Notes: generated by a model from the sequence alone, not told the origin. 64,000 bases of DNA from an uncultured Bacteroidales bacterium (GCA_900318565.1 ONLD01000006.1:20950-84949), one strand, 5' to 3'; counted from the stretch's first letter, positions 52,328 through 63,108 are shown. Numbers and translations are program-made.

Positions 52328-52963
52328 TTGAGACTGAAAATCGATTTGATACCGATGCTGGCAAGCGTTTTTGCGCTTGCCAGTATTGTCGTTTCCTGCC
52401 GCGGCAAACTGGCTGAGGCCGACACGCTCGACCTCTCTCAGACTCCCGTCCAGTCGCTGACGGATATGTTTACCGTCCAAACCAAGAACGGCAAAGTGGA
52501 AATGCGTATCGAGGCTCCTCTGATGGAGACTTACGACAGCGACACCGTCAAGCTTGACCTGTTCCCCAAGGGCCTTTCGGTCTATACCTACAACGAAGAA
52601 GGCCTGCTGGAAAGCCTCGTGTTCTCCGACCAGGCCAGCCACAAGGTGGACAAGACCCGCAAGAGGGAAGACATCTGGTCCGCCTTCGGCAACGTGATGA
52701 TTCATAATGTCATCAAGCGGGAGACTATGGAGACGGATACGATTTACTGGGACCAGATGAAGAAGGAAATCTGGACGGACTGCTACGTCAAGCTTTATTC
52801 TCCGGACGGTTTCCTGCAGGGCTACGGTATGCGGTCAGACGACCACGCGCGTAATGCAATCCTCCACAAAACCTTCAACGGATATGGAGTTACGCAGCGT
52901 GATTCCACCCTTGTTGTGATTGATTCTGTGAATTTTATTGGTGCTTTCCCAAAAAATTTGTAA
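52328..52963 (+). CDS. lptC: LPS export protein LptC-like lipoprotein
   Basis: About 211 residues with a lipoprotein signal (FALASIVVSC) and the LptC/OstA-like fold: alternating strands with LDLFPKGLSVYTYN, DQASHKVDKTRKREDIWSAFGNV and MIHNVIKRETMETDTIYW, matching the YrbK/LptC family of Bacteroidota. It bridges lipopolysaccharide from LptBFG to LptA in the periplasm. I start it at TTG 52328, which lies 2 nt after the upstream stop and gives a basic N-terminus; ATG at 52355 is the other choice. Confidence 0.82.
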   Translation: MRLKIDLIPMLASVFALASIVVSCRGKLAEADTLDLSQTPVQSLTDMFTVQTKNGKVEMRIEAPLMETYDSDTVKLDLFPKGLSVYTYNEEGLLESLVFSDQASHKVDKTRKREDIWSAFGNVMIHNVIKRETMETDTIYWDQMKKEIWTDCYVKLYSPDGFLQGYGMRSDDHARNAILHKTFNGYGVTQRDSTLVVIDSVNFIGAFPKNL

Positions 52964-53012
52964 TTTCGCGGCTCATTAGATTGGAATAAAAGACTAAAAA
53001 ACAAATAACACA

Positions 53013-55100
53013 ATGGCGGTTCTTCAAAAAATTCGCGTAAAATTCGGCCTGGCGATATCCATTATCATCGCTCTGGCCCTCCTCTCATTTATTATCGATC
53101 CCAGCACCCTGGAATCGGCTCTCAATTCTATGTCAGCAAAATATGACGTTGGCAAGATAGCCGGCAAGCGCGTGTCCTACACCGACTTCCAGGAAAATGT
53201 GGATAAATTCACAACCATTCACCAGGTTGCTTCCGGCTCCTCCGTACAGAACGAGCAGACTCAGCAGCAGATCCGCAATGCGGCCTGGCAGGACTATGTG
53301 GACAGGTATATGTTTATCAAAAACGCCAAGGACGCAGGAATCCGCGTGGGTGAAGACGAAATGGTCGACCTGACCACCGGCAACAACATTTCCCCCGTCC
53401 TCTCGCAGAACCGTGCCTTCTTCGACGAGTCCGGCGCATATTCCCCCGACGCTCTCCGCGAGTTCGTGCAGACCTCGGCGGAGGAGCCCAGCCTCAAGAC
53501 CTTCTGGAACTACCTCCAGAACTCCGTGATGGTGCAGAGGTTCTACGACAAGTACGACGCCCTGTTCTCCAACTCCAGCGCGCAGCCCAAGGTCTTCACC
53601 GACAGGGCCGTCGCCGAGGCCAACACCACCGCTGACATTGAGTATGTGATGATTCCCTTCAACTACACCGACAGCACCGTGACCGTGAGCAACGCCGAAA
53701 TCAAGAAGTACTACGACGCCCACAAGAAAGATTACAAGCAGGCCGCCGGCCGCGACATCGAGTACGTCGTGTATGAGGTGGTTCCTTCCGAGGCCGACAT
53801 TGCCCGCACCAGCGAGGAGATGGACGCCCTCGTCGGCGAGTTCGCTACGACTTCCAACGTGAAGGCCTTCCTGCTCAAGAACTCCGAGCGCAGCTATTCC
53901 GAATACTGGTACAAGAAGGATGAACTGGCCAACAACCTTTCTTCCGACATCGCCGACTTCGTGTTCGGCGGCGCCCAGGGCGCATCCCCCGTCTATAAGA
54001 CCGGCGACCTGTTCCGTTCCGTCAGGGCCCTTGGCAGCGCTATGGTGCCTGATTCCGTGTACGTGAAGCACATCCTCCTCCAGGGAGCCGATGCGAAGCA
54101 CCTGGCCGACAGCCTCTGCGGCGTCGTGGCCAAGGGCGGCAACTTCGCCAGCCTCGCAGCCCTGTACTCGGCTGACAAGAATTCCGCCGACGGCGGCGAG
54201 ATGGGCAACCTCGGCTGGTTCACCCAGACCTACACCATCCCCGGTTTCGAGGGTGTCGTCACCTCCGAACTTAACAAGCCCTTCGTGCTCAATACCCAGT
54301 ACGGCAGCCACGTAGTCGTCGTGACCAAGCGCACCAAGCCCATCGCAAAGAAGCAGGTGGCCGTGCTCGAGAAGACCGCCCTTGCCAGCAAGGAGACCTT
54401 CAACGACTTCTATTCCAAGGCCAACCGTTTCGCTTCCATAGCCGGCGGCACCCTCGAGGGCTACCGCAGGGCAGTGGATTCCACCGGCGTGTATTCGCAC
54501 CCGATGAACAACGTGACCGAGGCTACCGCCAACTACGGCTCGATCAGCCAGGCCAAGGAAATCACCCGCTGGGTCTATGACAACAAGCCCGGCAAGGCTT
54601 CCAACATCATCACCGTCAACAACAACTACTTCTTCGTCGTGGCCGTGAAGGCCGCCCGTGAGGAAGGCTACACTCCGATGAGCGAAGTTGCCTCCAACAT
54701 CAATGACGTCCTCAAGCTCGAGAAGCTCCAGGAGAAGTCCAAGCAGGATGCCGCCGCCAAGGTGGCCGGCCTGACCGACCTCCAGCAGATTGCCGACGCC
54801 TGCAAGAGCACCGTCAACACCCGTGAGGACGTGGCTTTCGGCGGCACCGGTTCGCCTGCAGTCGAACCTGCTCTCCTCGGCGCCGTTGCAGTGGCCCCCG
54901 AGGGGCAGATTTGCGGCCCCGTGGCCGGACGCGCCTGCACCTATTACTTCAAGGTGAACAAGCGTGAGACCGGTTCTTTCTTCACCGAAGAGGACGCCAA
55001 GAACCTCGAGGAGCAGAAGGCCCGCTACAGCGCCCAGATGATCGTGCCCACGATGATGGAGTACGACAACGTCAAGGACAACAGGGCCCGCTTCTTCTAG
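53013..55100 (+). CDS. ppiD: Membrane-anchored peptidyl-prolyl isomerase, SurA/PpiD type
   Basis: A 695-residue protein with one N-terminal helix (FGLAISIIIALALLSFII), a SurA-N-like chaperone region (~35-330), and a parvulin domain (YVKHILLQGADAKHLADSL ... GEMGNLGWFTQ ... VLNTQYGSHVVVV, ~345-450), then a helical C-terminus. It is likely to act as a periplasmic foldase or chaperone for secreted proteins. It closes the coaX-to-ppiD run and ends at a terminator. Confidence 0.88.
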   Translation: MAVLQKIRVKFGLAISIIIALALLSFIIDPSTLESALNSMSAKYDVGKIAGKRVSYTDFQENVDKFTTIHQVASGSSVQNEQTQQQIRNAAWQDYVDRYMFIKNAKDAGIRVGEDEMVDLTTGNNISPVLSQNRAFFDESGAYSPDALREFVQTSAEEPSLKTFWNYLQNSVMVQRFYDKYDALFSNSSAQPKVFTDRAVAEANTTADIEYVMIPFNYTDSTVTVSNAEIKKYYDAHKKDYKQAAGRDIEYVVYEVVPSEADIARTSEEMDALVGEFATTSNVKAFLLKNSERSYSEYWYKKDELANNLSSDIADFVFGGAQGASPVYKTGDLFRSVRALGSAMVPDSVYVKHILLQGADAKHLADSLCGVVAKGGNFASLAALYSADKNSADGGEMGNLGWFTQTYTIPGFEGVVTSELNKPFVLNTQYGSHVVVVTKRTKPIAKKQVAVLEKTALASKETFNDFYSKANRFASIAGGTLEGYRRAVDSTGVYSHPMNNVTEATANYGSISQAKEITRWVYDNKPGKASNIITVNNNYFFVVAVKAAREEGYTPMSEVASNINDVLKLEKLQEKSKQDAAAKVAGLTDLQQIADACKSTVNTREDVAFGGTGSPAVEPALLGAVAVAPEGQICGPVAGRACTYYFKVNKRETGSFFTEEDAKNLEEQKARYSAQMIVPTMMEYDNVKDNRARFF

Positions 55101-55120
55101 CAGATTCCCTTTAGACAGAC

Positions 55121-55154
55121 AAACGCCCGCCGGCCATCGCCGCGCGGGCGTTTT
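55121..55154. terminator. Terminator between ppiD and the convergent exonuclease-family gene
   Basis: A perfect 10-bp stem (55121-55130 with 55144-55153) with an inner 3-bp stem, flanked by A and T runs. It can serve both convergent genes. Confidence 0.88.
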
Positions 55155-55157
55155 CGC

Positions 55158-55976
55158 TTATTTTACCCGCAGGATGACGGGATAATGGTCCGAGATGCCG
55201 CCGAGCCAGCGGGGGCCGGAGAAGCTGCGGCGGGGTTTGGTGCCGCCGAAGCTGCGGTCGGGCTCTGAGAGGAGCGGGTGGTCGAAGACGGCCTCTTCGA
55301 CGCTCAGGGCGCCGCGGGCGAAGTGGCCGTCTATTTTCTCCCAGGCTCCGTTGTACTTGATAGTGCCGGGCGCGTCGGCATCGGGCCAGACGTTGTCGTT
55401 GAAATCTCCGACGGAGAGGATGCGGGGGTGGCCGGCGGCGGAAAGCGAGTCTATGAGCCCCCACATACGCTGCATAGCGACGGCGCGCCGGCTCTCCGAG
55501 GAAGCGCCGACCTTGGACGGGTGGTGATTCACCAAAATGTCGATTCCATCAAACTCGGAAAGCAATATGTCGCGCGTCCGGAGCACGGCGCCGGAGCTGT
55601 CGCGGAGGTGCCGCGGAGAGGAGCGCAGCAGTCTGAGCCGGCTCTTGCGGTAGAGCAGCGCGCAGTCTATGCCGCGCCGGTCGGGGGAGTCGTAGTGGAC
55701 GATGGCGTAGTCCAGTTTGCGCAGGGGAGTCGTGGCAAGCAACAGATTGAGTACCCGTCGGTTTCCTACCTCCATCAGGGCCACTGCGTCCGGCAGCCGC
55801 CCCTCTTTTTCTGCAATAAGGAACAAGGTTTTAGAGATGCCGCTGCATTTTGCCTGCAGCCGCTTGGACGTGTAGCGCCCGGTGGTGTCCTCCTTGGGAT
55901 CCAGAAAGTTCTCCACATTCCAGCTCACCACCAAAAGGCTGTCAGTCAGCGTCAATAACAGAATTAACAATTTCAT
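55158..55976 (-). CDS. Exported endonuclease/exonuclease/phosphatase-family protein
   Basis: A 272-residue EEP-fold protein. Motifs: NVENFLD (Asn), ALMEVGN (metal Glu), NHHPSK, GDFNDN and SDHYPV (Asp-His pair), so the catalytic set of a DNase I-like phosphoesterase is complete. A short hydrophobic N-terminus (LLILLLTLTDSLLVV) suggests export. The substrate (nucleic acid, phospholipid or sugar phosphate) cannot be told. It is transcribed alone. Confidence 0.85.
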   Translation of the reverse strand: MKLLILLLTLTDSLLVVSWNVENFLDPKEDTTGRYTSKRLQAKCSGISKTLFLIAEKEGRLPDAVALMEVGNRRVLNLLLATTPLRKLDYAIVHYDSPDRRGIDCALLYRKSRLRLLRSSPRHLRDSSGAVLRTRDILLSEFDGIDILVNHHPSKVGASSESRRAVAMQRMWGLIDSLSAAGHPRILSVGDFNDNVWPDADAPGTIKYNGAWEKIDGHFARGALSVEEAVFDHPLLSEPDRSFGGTKPRRSFSGPRWLGGISDHYPVILRVK

Positions 55977-56018
55977 AGTTCATCAATGTCAGGCTCCCCA
56001 AAAATAATAAAAAAATAG

Positions 56019-56026
56019 TAAATTTG
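56019..56026 (+). promoter_or_regulatory. -7 promoter element (TAAATTTG) of ychF
   Basis: Fits TAnnTTTG, 24 nt before the ychF ATG. Confidence 0.65.
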
Positions 56027-56050
56027 TAGAATTATAAACAATATTGAGAT

Positions 56051-57151
56051 ATGAGTCTTAAATGCGGAATAGTGGGCCTGCCGAACGTTGGTAAATCTAC
56101 GCTTTTCAACTGCGTCAGCAGCGGCAAGGCCCAGAGCGCCAACTTCCCTTTCTGTACAATCGAGCCTAATCTCGGCTCCACGAACGTTCCCGACCGCCGC
56201 CTGGAGGTCCTGACCGAAATATGCCATCCCCAGCGCACCATCCCCGCCACAGTCGATATAGTCGATATAGCCGGCCTCGTCAAGGGCGCCAGCCGCGGCG
56301 AAGGCCTCGGCAACCAGTTCCTCGCCAACATCCGCGAGTGCGACGCCATCCTCCACGTGCTCCGCTGTTTCGACGACGGCAACGTGGTCCACGTGGACGG
56401 TTCCGTCGACCCCGTGCGCGACAAGGAAGTCGTCGATACCGAGCTCCAGATCAAGGACCTCGAGACCGTCGAGGCGCGCCTCTCGAAATGCGTCAAGGCG
56501 GCGCAGGCAGGCGACAAGGAGTCCAAGAAGCTTGCCGATCTGCTGACCCGCTACAAGGCCGCCCTTGAGCAGGGCCGTTCCTGCAGGAGCGTGGCCCTGG
56601 TCAACGAAGAAGAAGCGCAGCTCGCCCACGACCTCTTTCTCCTGACCAACAAACCGGTGCTCTATGTGTGCAACGTGGACGATGCCTCCGCCGCGGCCGG
56701 CAATGCCTACGTGGATGCCGTGCGCAAGGCCGTGAAAGACGAAAATGCCGGTATCCTGGTGATTTCCGCGCGCACCGAATCCGACATCGCCGAGATGGAG
56801 GATTACGAAGACAGGAAGATGTTCCTCGAGGAAATGGGCCTGGAGGAGTCAGGCGTGGTGCGCCTCGTACAGGAAGCCTACAAGTTGCTCGGGCTCCGCA
56901 CTTTCTTCACGGCCGGCGCCGACGAGTGCCGCGCCTGGACCATCCACGCCGGCGACAAGGCCCCCAAGGCCGCAGGCGTCATCCACACCGACTTCGAGAA
57001 GGGCTTCATCCGTGCGGAGGTAATCAAGTATGACGACTTCGTCCAGTACAAGACCGAAGCCGCCGTACGCGCCGCCGGCAAGATGGGCATCGAAGGAAAG
57101 GATTACGTCGTGCAGGACGGCGATATAATGCATTTTTTGTTTAACGTATAA
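56051..57151 (+). CDS. ychF: Obg-like ATPase/GTPase YchF
   Basis: A 366-residue YchF. P-loop GLPNVGKST, G2/G3 region ending DIAGLVKGASRGEGLGNQFL, the YchF-type NVDD in place of NKxD (which favours ATP over GTP), a coiled-coil insert and a C-terminal TGS domain (FFTAGADECRAWTI onward). It is ribosome-associated and involved in stress responses. The galactokinase gene follows after 12 nt. Confidence 0.95.
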   Translation: MSLKCGIVGLPNVGKSTLFNCVSSGKAQSANFPFCTIEPNLGSTNVPDRRLEVLTEICHPQRTIPATVDIVDIAGLVKGASRGEGLGNQFLANIRECDAILHVLRCFDDGNVVHVDGSVDPVRDKEVVDTELQIKDLETVEARLSKCVKAAQAGDKESKKLADLLTRYKAALEQGRSCRSVALVNEEEAQLAHDLFLLTNKPVLYVCNVDDASAAAGNAYVDAVRKAVKDENAGILVISARTESDIAEMEDYEDRKMFLEEMGLEESGVVRLVQEAYKLLGLRTFFTAGADECRAWTIHAGDKAPKAAGVIHTDFEKGFIRAEVIKYDDFVQYKTEAAVRAAGKMGIEGKDYVVQDGDIMHFLFNV

Positions 57152-57163
57152 TACTGATAACCA

Positions 57164-58306
57164 ATGAAGAACAAGATTCTTGCTAAATTTGCCGAACTTT
57201 TCGGAGAGGTCCCCGCGCTGTATGCGGCTCCCGGCCGTATCAACCTCATAGGCGAGCACACCGACTACAACGGCGGCTATGTGTTCCCCGGCGCCATCAA
57301 TTTCGGCATTATTGCCGCAATCAAGCCCAACGGCAGCTCCGTTTCCCGTGTGTTTTCCATAGACCTGAACGACTATGTGGAATTCAACGTGGATGAGGAA
57401 ATTGTTCCTTCTCAGCAATGGTCCCGCTACATTTACGGCGTGTGCCGCGAGATGATAAAGAGGGGCGGAAAGGTAGGAGGTTTCGACGCCGTGTTTGCAG
57501 GCGACGTGCCCCTGGGCGCCGGCCTCAGCTCGTCGGCGGCCCTCGAGAGCTGCTTCGCGTTCGCTCTCAACGACCTGTTCGGCAACAAAATAGACACTTT
57601 CGAGCTCGCCCGCATCGGCCAGAGCACCGAACACAACTACTGCGGCGTCAAGTGCGGCATTATGGACCAGTTCGCGTCCTGCTTCGGCAAGGCCGGTTCG
57701 CTTATCCGCCTCAACTGCAAGACCGGCGAGTACAAGTACTTCCCCTTCAACCCCGAGGGCTACCGCCTCGTGCTGCTTGACACCTGCGTCAAGCACGTGC
57801 TGGCCGACAGCGCCTACAACAAGCGCCGCGAGTCCTGCGAGAGGGCCGCAGCCGCCATCCGTGAGAACCATCCCGAGGTGGAGTTCCTTTCCGACAGCAA
57901 GCGCCTCTGGCTGGACGAGGTCCGCGACAAGATTTCCGAGGAGGATTTCATCCGCGCCGAGTATGTGATCGGCGAAGTGCAGAGGGTGCTGGACGTGTGT
58001 GACGCCCTTGAGAGGGGAGACTACGAGACCGTGGGCGAGATGATGTACCAGACCCACTTCGGCCTCAGCCGCCTCTACGAAGTCAGCTGCCCCGAGCTGG
58101 ATTTCCTTGCCCGCCTTGCCCGCAAGATGGATGTCACCGGTTCCCGCGTGATGGGCGGAGGCTTCGGCGGATGCACCATCAACCTTGTCAGGAACGAGCT
58201 CTACGACGCGTTCGTGACGGCCGCAGCCGCCAAATACCGCGAGCAGTTCGGCCACGACCTCAAGATCTATGACGTGGTGATCGGAGACGGCGCCCGTAAA
58301 CTCTAA
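57164..58306 (+). CDS. galK: Galactokinase
   Basis: A 380-residue GHMP kinase. The galactokinase signature GRINLIGEHTDYNGGYVFP, the ATP loop GAGLSSSAALE and the third motif GGGFGGCTINLV are intact; CGIMDQF contains the catalytic Asp. It phosphorylates galactose at C1 for the Leloir pathway. No galT, galE or galactose transporter is nearby; the next gene starts 3 nt later and is not related to sugar use. Confidence 0.94.
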   Translation: MKNKILAKFAELFGEVPALYAAPGRINLIGEHTDYNGGYVFPGAINFGIIAAIKPNGSSVSRVFSIDLNDYVEFNVDEEIVPSQQWSRYIYGVCREMIKRGGKVGGFDAVFAGDVPLGAGLSSSAALESCFAFALNDLFGNKIDTFELARIGQSTEHNYCGVKCGIMDQFASCFGKAGSLIRLNCKTGEYKYFPFNPEGYRLVLLDTCVKHVLADSAYNKRRESCERAAAAIRENHPEVEFLSDSKRLWLDEVRDKISEEDFIRAEYVIGEVQRVLDVCDALERGDYETVGEMMYQTHFGLSRLYEVSCPELDFLARLARKMDVTGSRVMGGGFGGCTINLVRNELYDAFVTAAAAKYREQFGHDLKIYDVVIGDGARKL

Positions 58307-58309
58307 GCA

Positions 58310-61252
58310 ATGAAGCGGCGTGGTCTCACTGTTGCGCTGAGTCTTGCGCTGTCGGTCCTGCCGGCCTCCGCACAGTTCTACAACTGGGGCAGCGAGCCGG
58401 CGGGTATCCGATGGTACCAGTTGACCACGCCTGACTATAATGTCCTGTACCCCGAGGGCCTGGATTCACTGGCCCGGGTGTACGCACGCCTGCTGGAGCA
58501 GGTCAAGGAGCCCGTGGGAGCGACTGCGGGCTTCACCCCCAACCAGATGTACCGCAAGCCGCTGCCGGTGGTGCTGCACCCGTGGGAGGTCAGTTCCAAC
58601 GGTATGGTGGCCTGGACCCCCAAGCGGATGGAGCTGCTGACCACGCCCCTGGCCCGGCATCCCCTCCCGCACAGCTGGGAGGAGCACTTGGTGGTCCACG
58701 AGTCGCGCCACGTGGCTCAGATGCAGTATGTCGCTGCGCCGCCCTACAAGTTCTGGAACGTGCTTATCGGGCAGCTCAGCGCCGGTGCGCTTTCAGCCCT
58801 GTATTGCGGCCCGGCTTTCGACGAAGGAGACGCCGTGGTGGCCGAGACCGAGCTGTCGCGCTCCGGCCGCGGGCGCAGCGCATCCTTCCTGGAGTACTAC
58901 AGGGTGGCTTTCGGAGAGGGGGATTATCGCGACTGGGGGCGCTGGCGCTACGGTTCGGTAAGGCATTACACCCCGAATTACTACGCGGCCGGATATATCA
59001 GGGCCGCCGGAATGCGCAGCCTGTACGACGCCCCTGACTTCACCGCCCGCTATTTCGAGCGTCTGTTTCGCAGCAAGGCCTGGCCTTTCCCGTTCTTCAA
59101 CTACCCCGCTACCGTGCGGGAGGTCTCCGGCAAGAAATTCAAGGAGGCGTTCCGGGAAATCAGCGACACGCTGCGGGTGCGCTGGAGACGGGACGAAGTC
59201 GCCCGCGGGCCGTTTATGACGCTGCGGCGCATAAGCGAGGAGCCGTCCCGCTTCACCGAGTACGAGTCTTCATTCTACCTCGGCGGCCTGCTGTACAGCA
59301 TACGCAAGGGTATGTCCGAGATGCCGCACCTGGTGCGCAGGGAAGCGGGAGGAAACATCCGCACCGTGGCCCTGTGGTCGTCTTCGGTGAGCCGTCTCAA
59401 GCCTTGCGAGGCTACAGGCCGCTTCTACTGGAGCGAGACGGTGCGGGACCTGCGCTGGGACTTCAAGTCCTGGTCTGAAATCCGGTACTCGGGTCCCGAC
59501 GGCAGGAAGCATCGCCTGAGCTCGCGTACGCGCTGGTTCAATCCTTCGCCGTCGCCTGACGGAAGCCGGCTCAGCGTCAGCGAGTATCCCGTGGAGGGAG
59601 GCTCCGCGCTGCTGGAAATCGATGCCGTCAGCGGAGAGGTGCTGTCGCGCTACGAGGCTCCTGCCGGGATGCAGGTGCTGGAGTCGGAATGGACGGACGG
59701 AGGCCTCGTCGTCTCGGCGCTGACAAGTGCCGGGATGGGTGTTTACAAGGTGGGGCCCGGCGGGTTCGAGCTGCTGCTTGACTGCGGCCACGCAGCCGTG
59801 GAAGACCTTTTCTGCCGCGAGGGGAAGCTGTATTTCAGTTCCGACCTCGGCGGCGTGTGCGAGTTGTACCGTTTCGATGAGTCAGGCCGCTGCGCCTGGA
59901 GGATTACCAACAGCATCCAGGGCGCCTCTTCCTATTGCTTCGCTCCCGACGGGCTGTCGCTGGTCTGCTCGGTGCTGCGCCCCGGCGGCAGGGTGCTTTG
60001 CGAGATGCCCGTAAGCGGGCTTCCTGAGCCCGCCAGGGCCGATTTCAGCACCCCGCACCGCTATGAGTTTGCAGATGACTTGACCGCCGGCGGTCCCGGT
60101 GTGCTCGACCCTGGCGTGGAAGTGCAGATTCCGGAGCCGCAGCGCTACAGCCGCCTTGGGCACCTCATCCGCTTCCATTCCTGGGCGCCGCTGTACGTGG
60201 ATTATGACGCCATCGAGACGATGAGCTTCGAGTCCATCACCAGCGCCGCCGGACTTGGCGCCACCGCCTTTTTCCAGAACGACCTCGGCACTATGACCGG
60301 CACGGTGGCCTACAATGCCGGATATGCCGACAAGAAATGGACCCACAAAGCGGAGACGAAATTCACCTATTCCGGCTTCTATCCGGTCATTGAAGCCGAT
60401 TTTGAGATAGACAGCGACAATCCTTCCCTGTATTATCTCAAGAGTTACTACAGCCGTTTTGCGCACCGCATCTCTTTCACCCGGGACCCGATTGACAATT
60501 ACCCCAGTTTCAGCGGCTCGCTGCTTGCATACGTGCCGTTTAAATTCTCGTCCGGCGGTTGGTCCAGGGGCTTCATTCCGCAGCTTCGCTGGACTTTTAC
60601 CAACAGCCTTGTGACCCGGGGCAATCTCGCCCTTATGAACCGTCTGAGCGCGAGCGTGCGGGGTTACTGCGTGCAGGGTGTGCCGCAGTCGAGAATCTAT
60701 CCCAAGTGGGGATTCGGCCTTGAGGCCGGCTGGAGCGGCAGGCCCGGCGGAATGAGTATCTTCAATCCCAACGCCTATGTATATGGCTATGGTTACCTTC
60801 CCGGGTTTATGGACACCCACGGCTGGAGGGTTTCCGCTACCTTGCAAAAACCTCTTGGAGAGGCGCTTTTCAACGAGCGCTTCATAGCAGTGATGCCACG
60901 GGGTATGGGAGCGTATTCGGAGCTTGCCTCCACGCTTGCAAATTACCCGTTCCAGGGGCGTCTGTGCCTGGATTACGCCTTCCCGTTCGCACCGCTGGAC
61001 TGGTCCGGCCTCGGCCCCGTGGCGTATGTGCGCAATTTCGAATGTACGCTGCACGGCGACCTGTCACGCTTCTGGGGCACCGGTTCGGCACAGAATCTGT
61101 CAAGCATCGGGGCGGACCTTTGCGTAGTGCTCGGCAACCTGCTCTGGGTGCCGCTCGACACGCGCATCGGCATCAGTTATTACTACAATTTAGGCATTCC
61201 GTCGAATCTGAATCCACATTCCGTCGGAATGGTGTTTAACGTGAGTTTTTAG
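58310..61252 (+). CDS. HExxH peptidase-like / TolB-propeller / beta-barrel surface protein
   Basis: A 980-residue exported protein with a signal peptide (residues ~5-22). Part 1 (~25-330) looks like a gluzincin (peptidase MA-like) domain: HESRH at 130-134 fits HExxH, and FDEGDAVVAETE with E172 could supply the third zinc ligand. Part 2 (~330-600) has repeated WD40/TolB-like strands (SPSPDGSRLSVSEY, APDGLSLVCSVL). Part 3 (~610-980) has alternating amphipathic strands and ends in Phe (VGMVFNVSF), as outer-membrane barrels do. It may be a surface protease or an assembly factor; activity is inferred. It lies 3 nt after galK and 3 nt before a thioredoxin-fold lipoprotein gene. Confidence 0.68.
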   Translation: MKRRGLTVALSLALSVLPASAQFYNWGSEPAGIRWYQLTTPDYNVLYPEGLDSLARVYARLLEQVKEPVGATAGFTPNQMYRKPLPVVLHPWEVSSNGMVAWTPKRMELLTTPLARHPLPHSWEEHLVVHESRHVAQMQYVAAPPYKFWNVLIGQLSAGALSALYCGPAFDEGDAVVAETELSRSGRGRSASFLEYYRVAFGEGDYRDWGRWRYGSVRHYTPNYYAAGYIRAAGMRSLYDAPDFTARYFERLFRSKAWPFPFFNYPATVREVSGKKFKEAFREISDTLRVRWRRDEVARGPFMTLRRISEEPSRFTEYESSFYLGGLLYSIRKGMSEMPHLVRREAGGNIRTVALWSSSVSRLKPCEATGRFYWSETVRDLRWDFKSWSEIRYSGPDGRKHRLSSRTRWFNPSPSPDGSRLSVSEYPVEGGSALLEIDAVSGEVLSRYEAPAGMQVLESEWTDGGLVVSALTSAGMGVYKVGPGGFELLLDCGHAAVEDLFCREGKLYFSSDLGGVCELYRFDESGRCAWRITNSIQGASSYCFAPDGLSLVCSVLRPGGRVLCEMPVSGLPEPARADFSTPHRYEFADDLTAGGPGVLDPGVEVQIPEPQRYSRLGHLIRFHSWAPLYVDYDAIETMSFESITSAAGLGATAFFQNDLGTMTGTVAYNAGYADKKWTHKAETKFTYSGFYPVIEADFEIDSDNPSLYYLKSYYSRFAHRISFTRDPIDNYPSFSGSLLAYVPFKFSSGGWSRGFIPQLRWTFTNSLVTRGNLALMNRLSASVRGYCVQGVPQSRIYPKWGFGLEAGWSGRPGGMSIFNPNAYVYGYGYLPGFMDTHGWRVSATLQKPLGEALFNERFIAVMPRGMGAYSELASTLANYPFQGRLCLDYAFPFAPLDWSGLGPVAYVRNFECTLHGDLSRFWGTGSAQNLSSIGADLCVVLGNLLWVPLDTRIGISYYYNLGIPSNLNPHSVGMVFNVSF

Positions 61253-61255
61253 GCT

Positions 61256-62296
61256 ATGAAAAAGACAGTTATCATTTGTGTTTGCGCCGCTCTGGCCCTG
61301 GTCTCCTGCAAGGGTGGCGGCAGTTCGTCCGGTTCTTCATCCTCGGGCTCCGGGCAGTCGCAGGCAGCGGCGGAGCAGGCAGCCCCCAAGGAGGCTGCAC
61401 CCCGGCCTTTCCCTACCGTGAGCGTGCCGAGCGTGTATGGGAGCGATACGGAGCAGGCCAGGAACTATGTGCTTGAGCACTACTGGGACGCATTTTTCAA
61501 GAGCGAAGGAGCTACCGGCGCTACGACCGTGCTGGGTGTGGAAGACGGAGAGGTGGAACAGGCTCTGTCGAACTATATACAGATTCTGTCCACGATGAAA
61601 CTGATTTCGACTCCGGACAGCCTTGCTCCCCTGCAGCAGGCACGGCGCAGCGTGGGGCACCTGTTTGCCCAGCTCGAAGATAAGCAGAAGGCGGATACCT
61701 CCGCACTTACCTATCTTCGCTTCACGGAAATGGTCTCCAAGTACCTCTACGACCCCAATTCCCCTATGCGGGACGAGGACCTGTACCTGCCTTTCGTGGA
61801 GCGTATGGCCCGCAGCCCCTATACGAAAGACGATATGCGCAAGGCCTACGAGTACGAGGCCCGTATGTGCCGCACCAATCCCTACGGAAGCGTGGCTCCA
61901 GACTTCCGCTACAACAAGATTGACGGCAAGAAAGGCACGCTGCACACCGTCAAGGCCGACTACACGATGCTGTTTTTCAGCAACCCCGGCTGCAATTCCT
62001 GCAAGCAGATCATCCAGGACGTGATGGCGCGCGGCTACGTGGAATCCTATATTTCGGAGGGCAAGTTGGCAATCCTGAACATCTATATCGACGAAGAGGT
62101 CAAGGCCTGGAGGGACTACCACCACAATTACCCCGCCTGCTGGATCAACGGTTACGACTACACCTTCTCGCTTCGGGACAGCGGCCTCTACGACATCAGG
62201 GCCATCCCGTCCCTGTATCTGCTGGATTCGCAGAAGCGGGTGCTGATGAAAGACGCCCCCACGGAGAGGGTGCTGCAATTTTTGGACAATATTTAG
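61256..62296 (+). CDS. DUF5106-type lipoprotein with C-terminal thioredoxin fold
   Basis: A 346-residue lipoprotein (lipobox LALVSC) with a Ser/Gly linker (residues 20-38), a helical DUF5106-like middle (~55-215) and a thioredoxin-like end. The redox pair is C246-x-x-C249 in NPGCNSCKQI, with the cis-Pro in AIPSLYLLDS. It should act as a periplasmic thiol-disulfide protein, like TlpA/ResA relatives in Bacteroidota. Its close linkage to the HExxH/barrel gene suggests a possible redox client or partner; that is inference. Confidence 0.8.
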   Translation: MKKTVIICVCAALALVSCKGGGSSSGSSSSGSGQSQAAAEQAAPKEAAPRPFPTVSVPSVYGSDTEQARNYVLEHYWDAFFKSEGATGATTVLGVEDGEVEQALSNYIQILSTMKLISTPDSLAPLQQARRSVGHLFAQLEDKQKADTSALTYLRFTEMVSKYLYDPNSPMRDEDLYLPFVERMARSPYTKDDMRKAYEYEARMCRTNPYGSVAPDFRYNKIDGKKGTLHTVKADYTMLFFSNPGCNSCKQIIQDVMARGYVESYISEGKLAILNIYIDEEVKAWRDYHHNYPACWINGYDYTFSLRDSGLYDIRAIPSLYLLDSQKRVLMKDAPTERVLQFLDNI

Positions 62297-62299
62297 AGT

Positions 62300-63094
<795 letters not shown>

Positions 63095-63108
63095 CTGGAA
63101 ATAACAAT

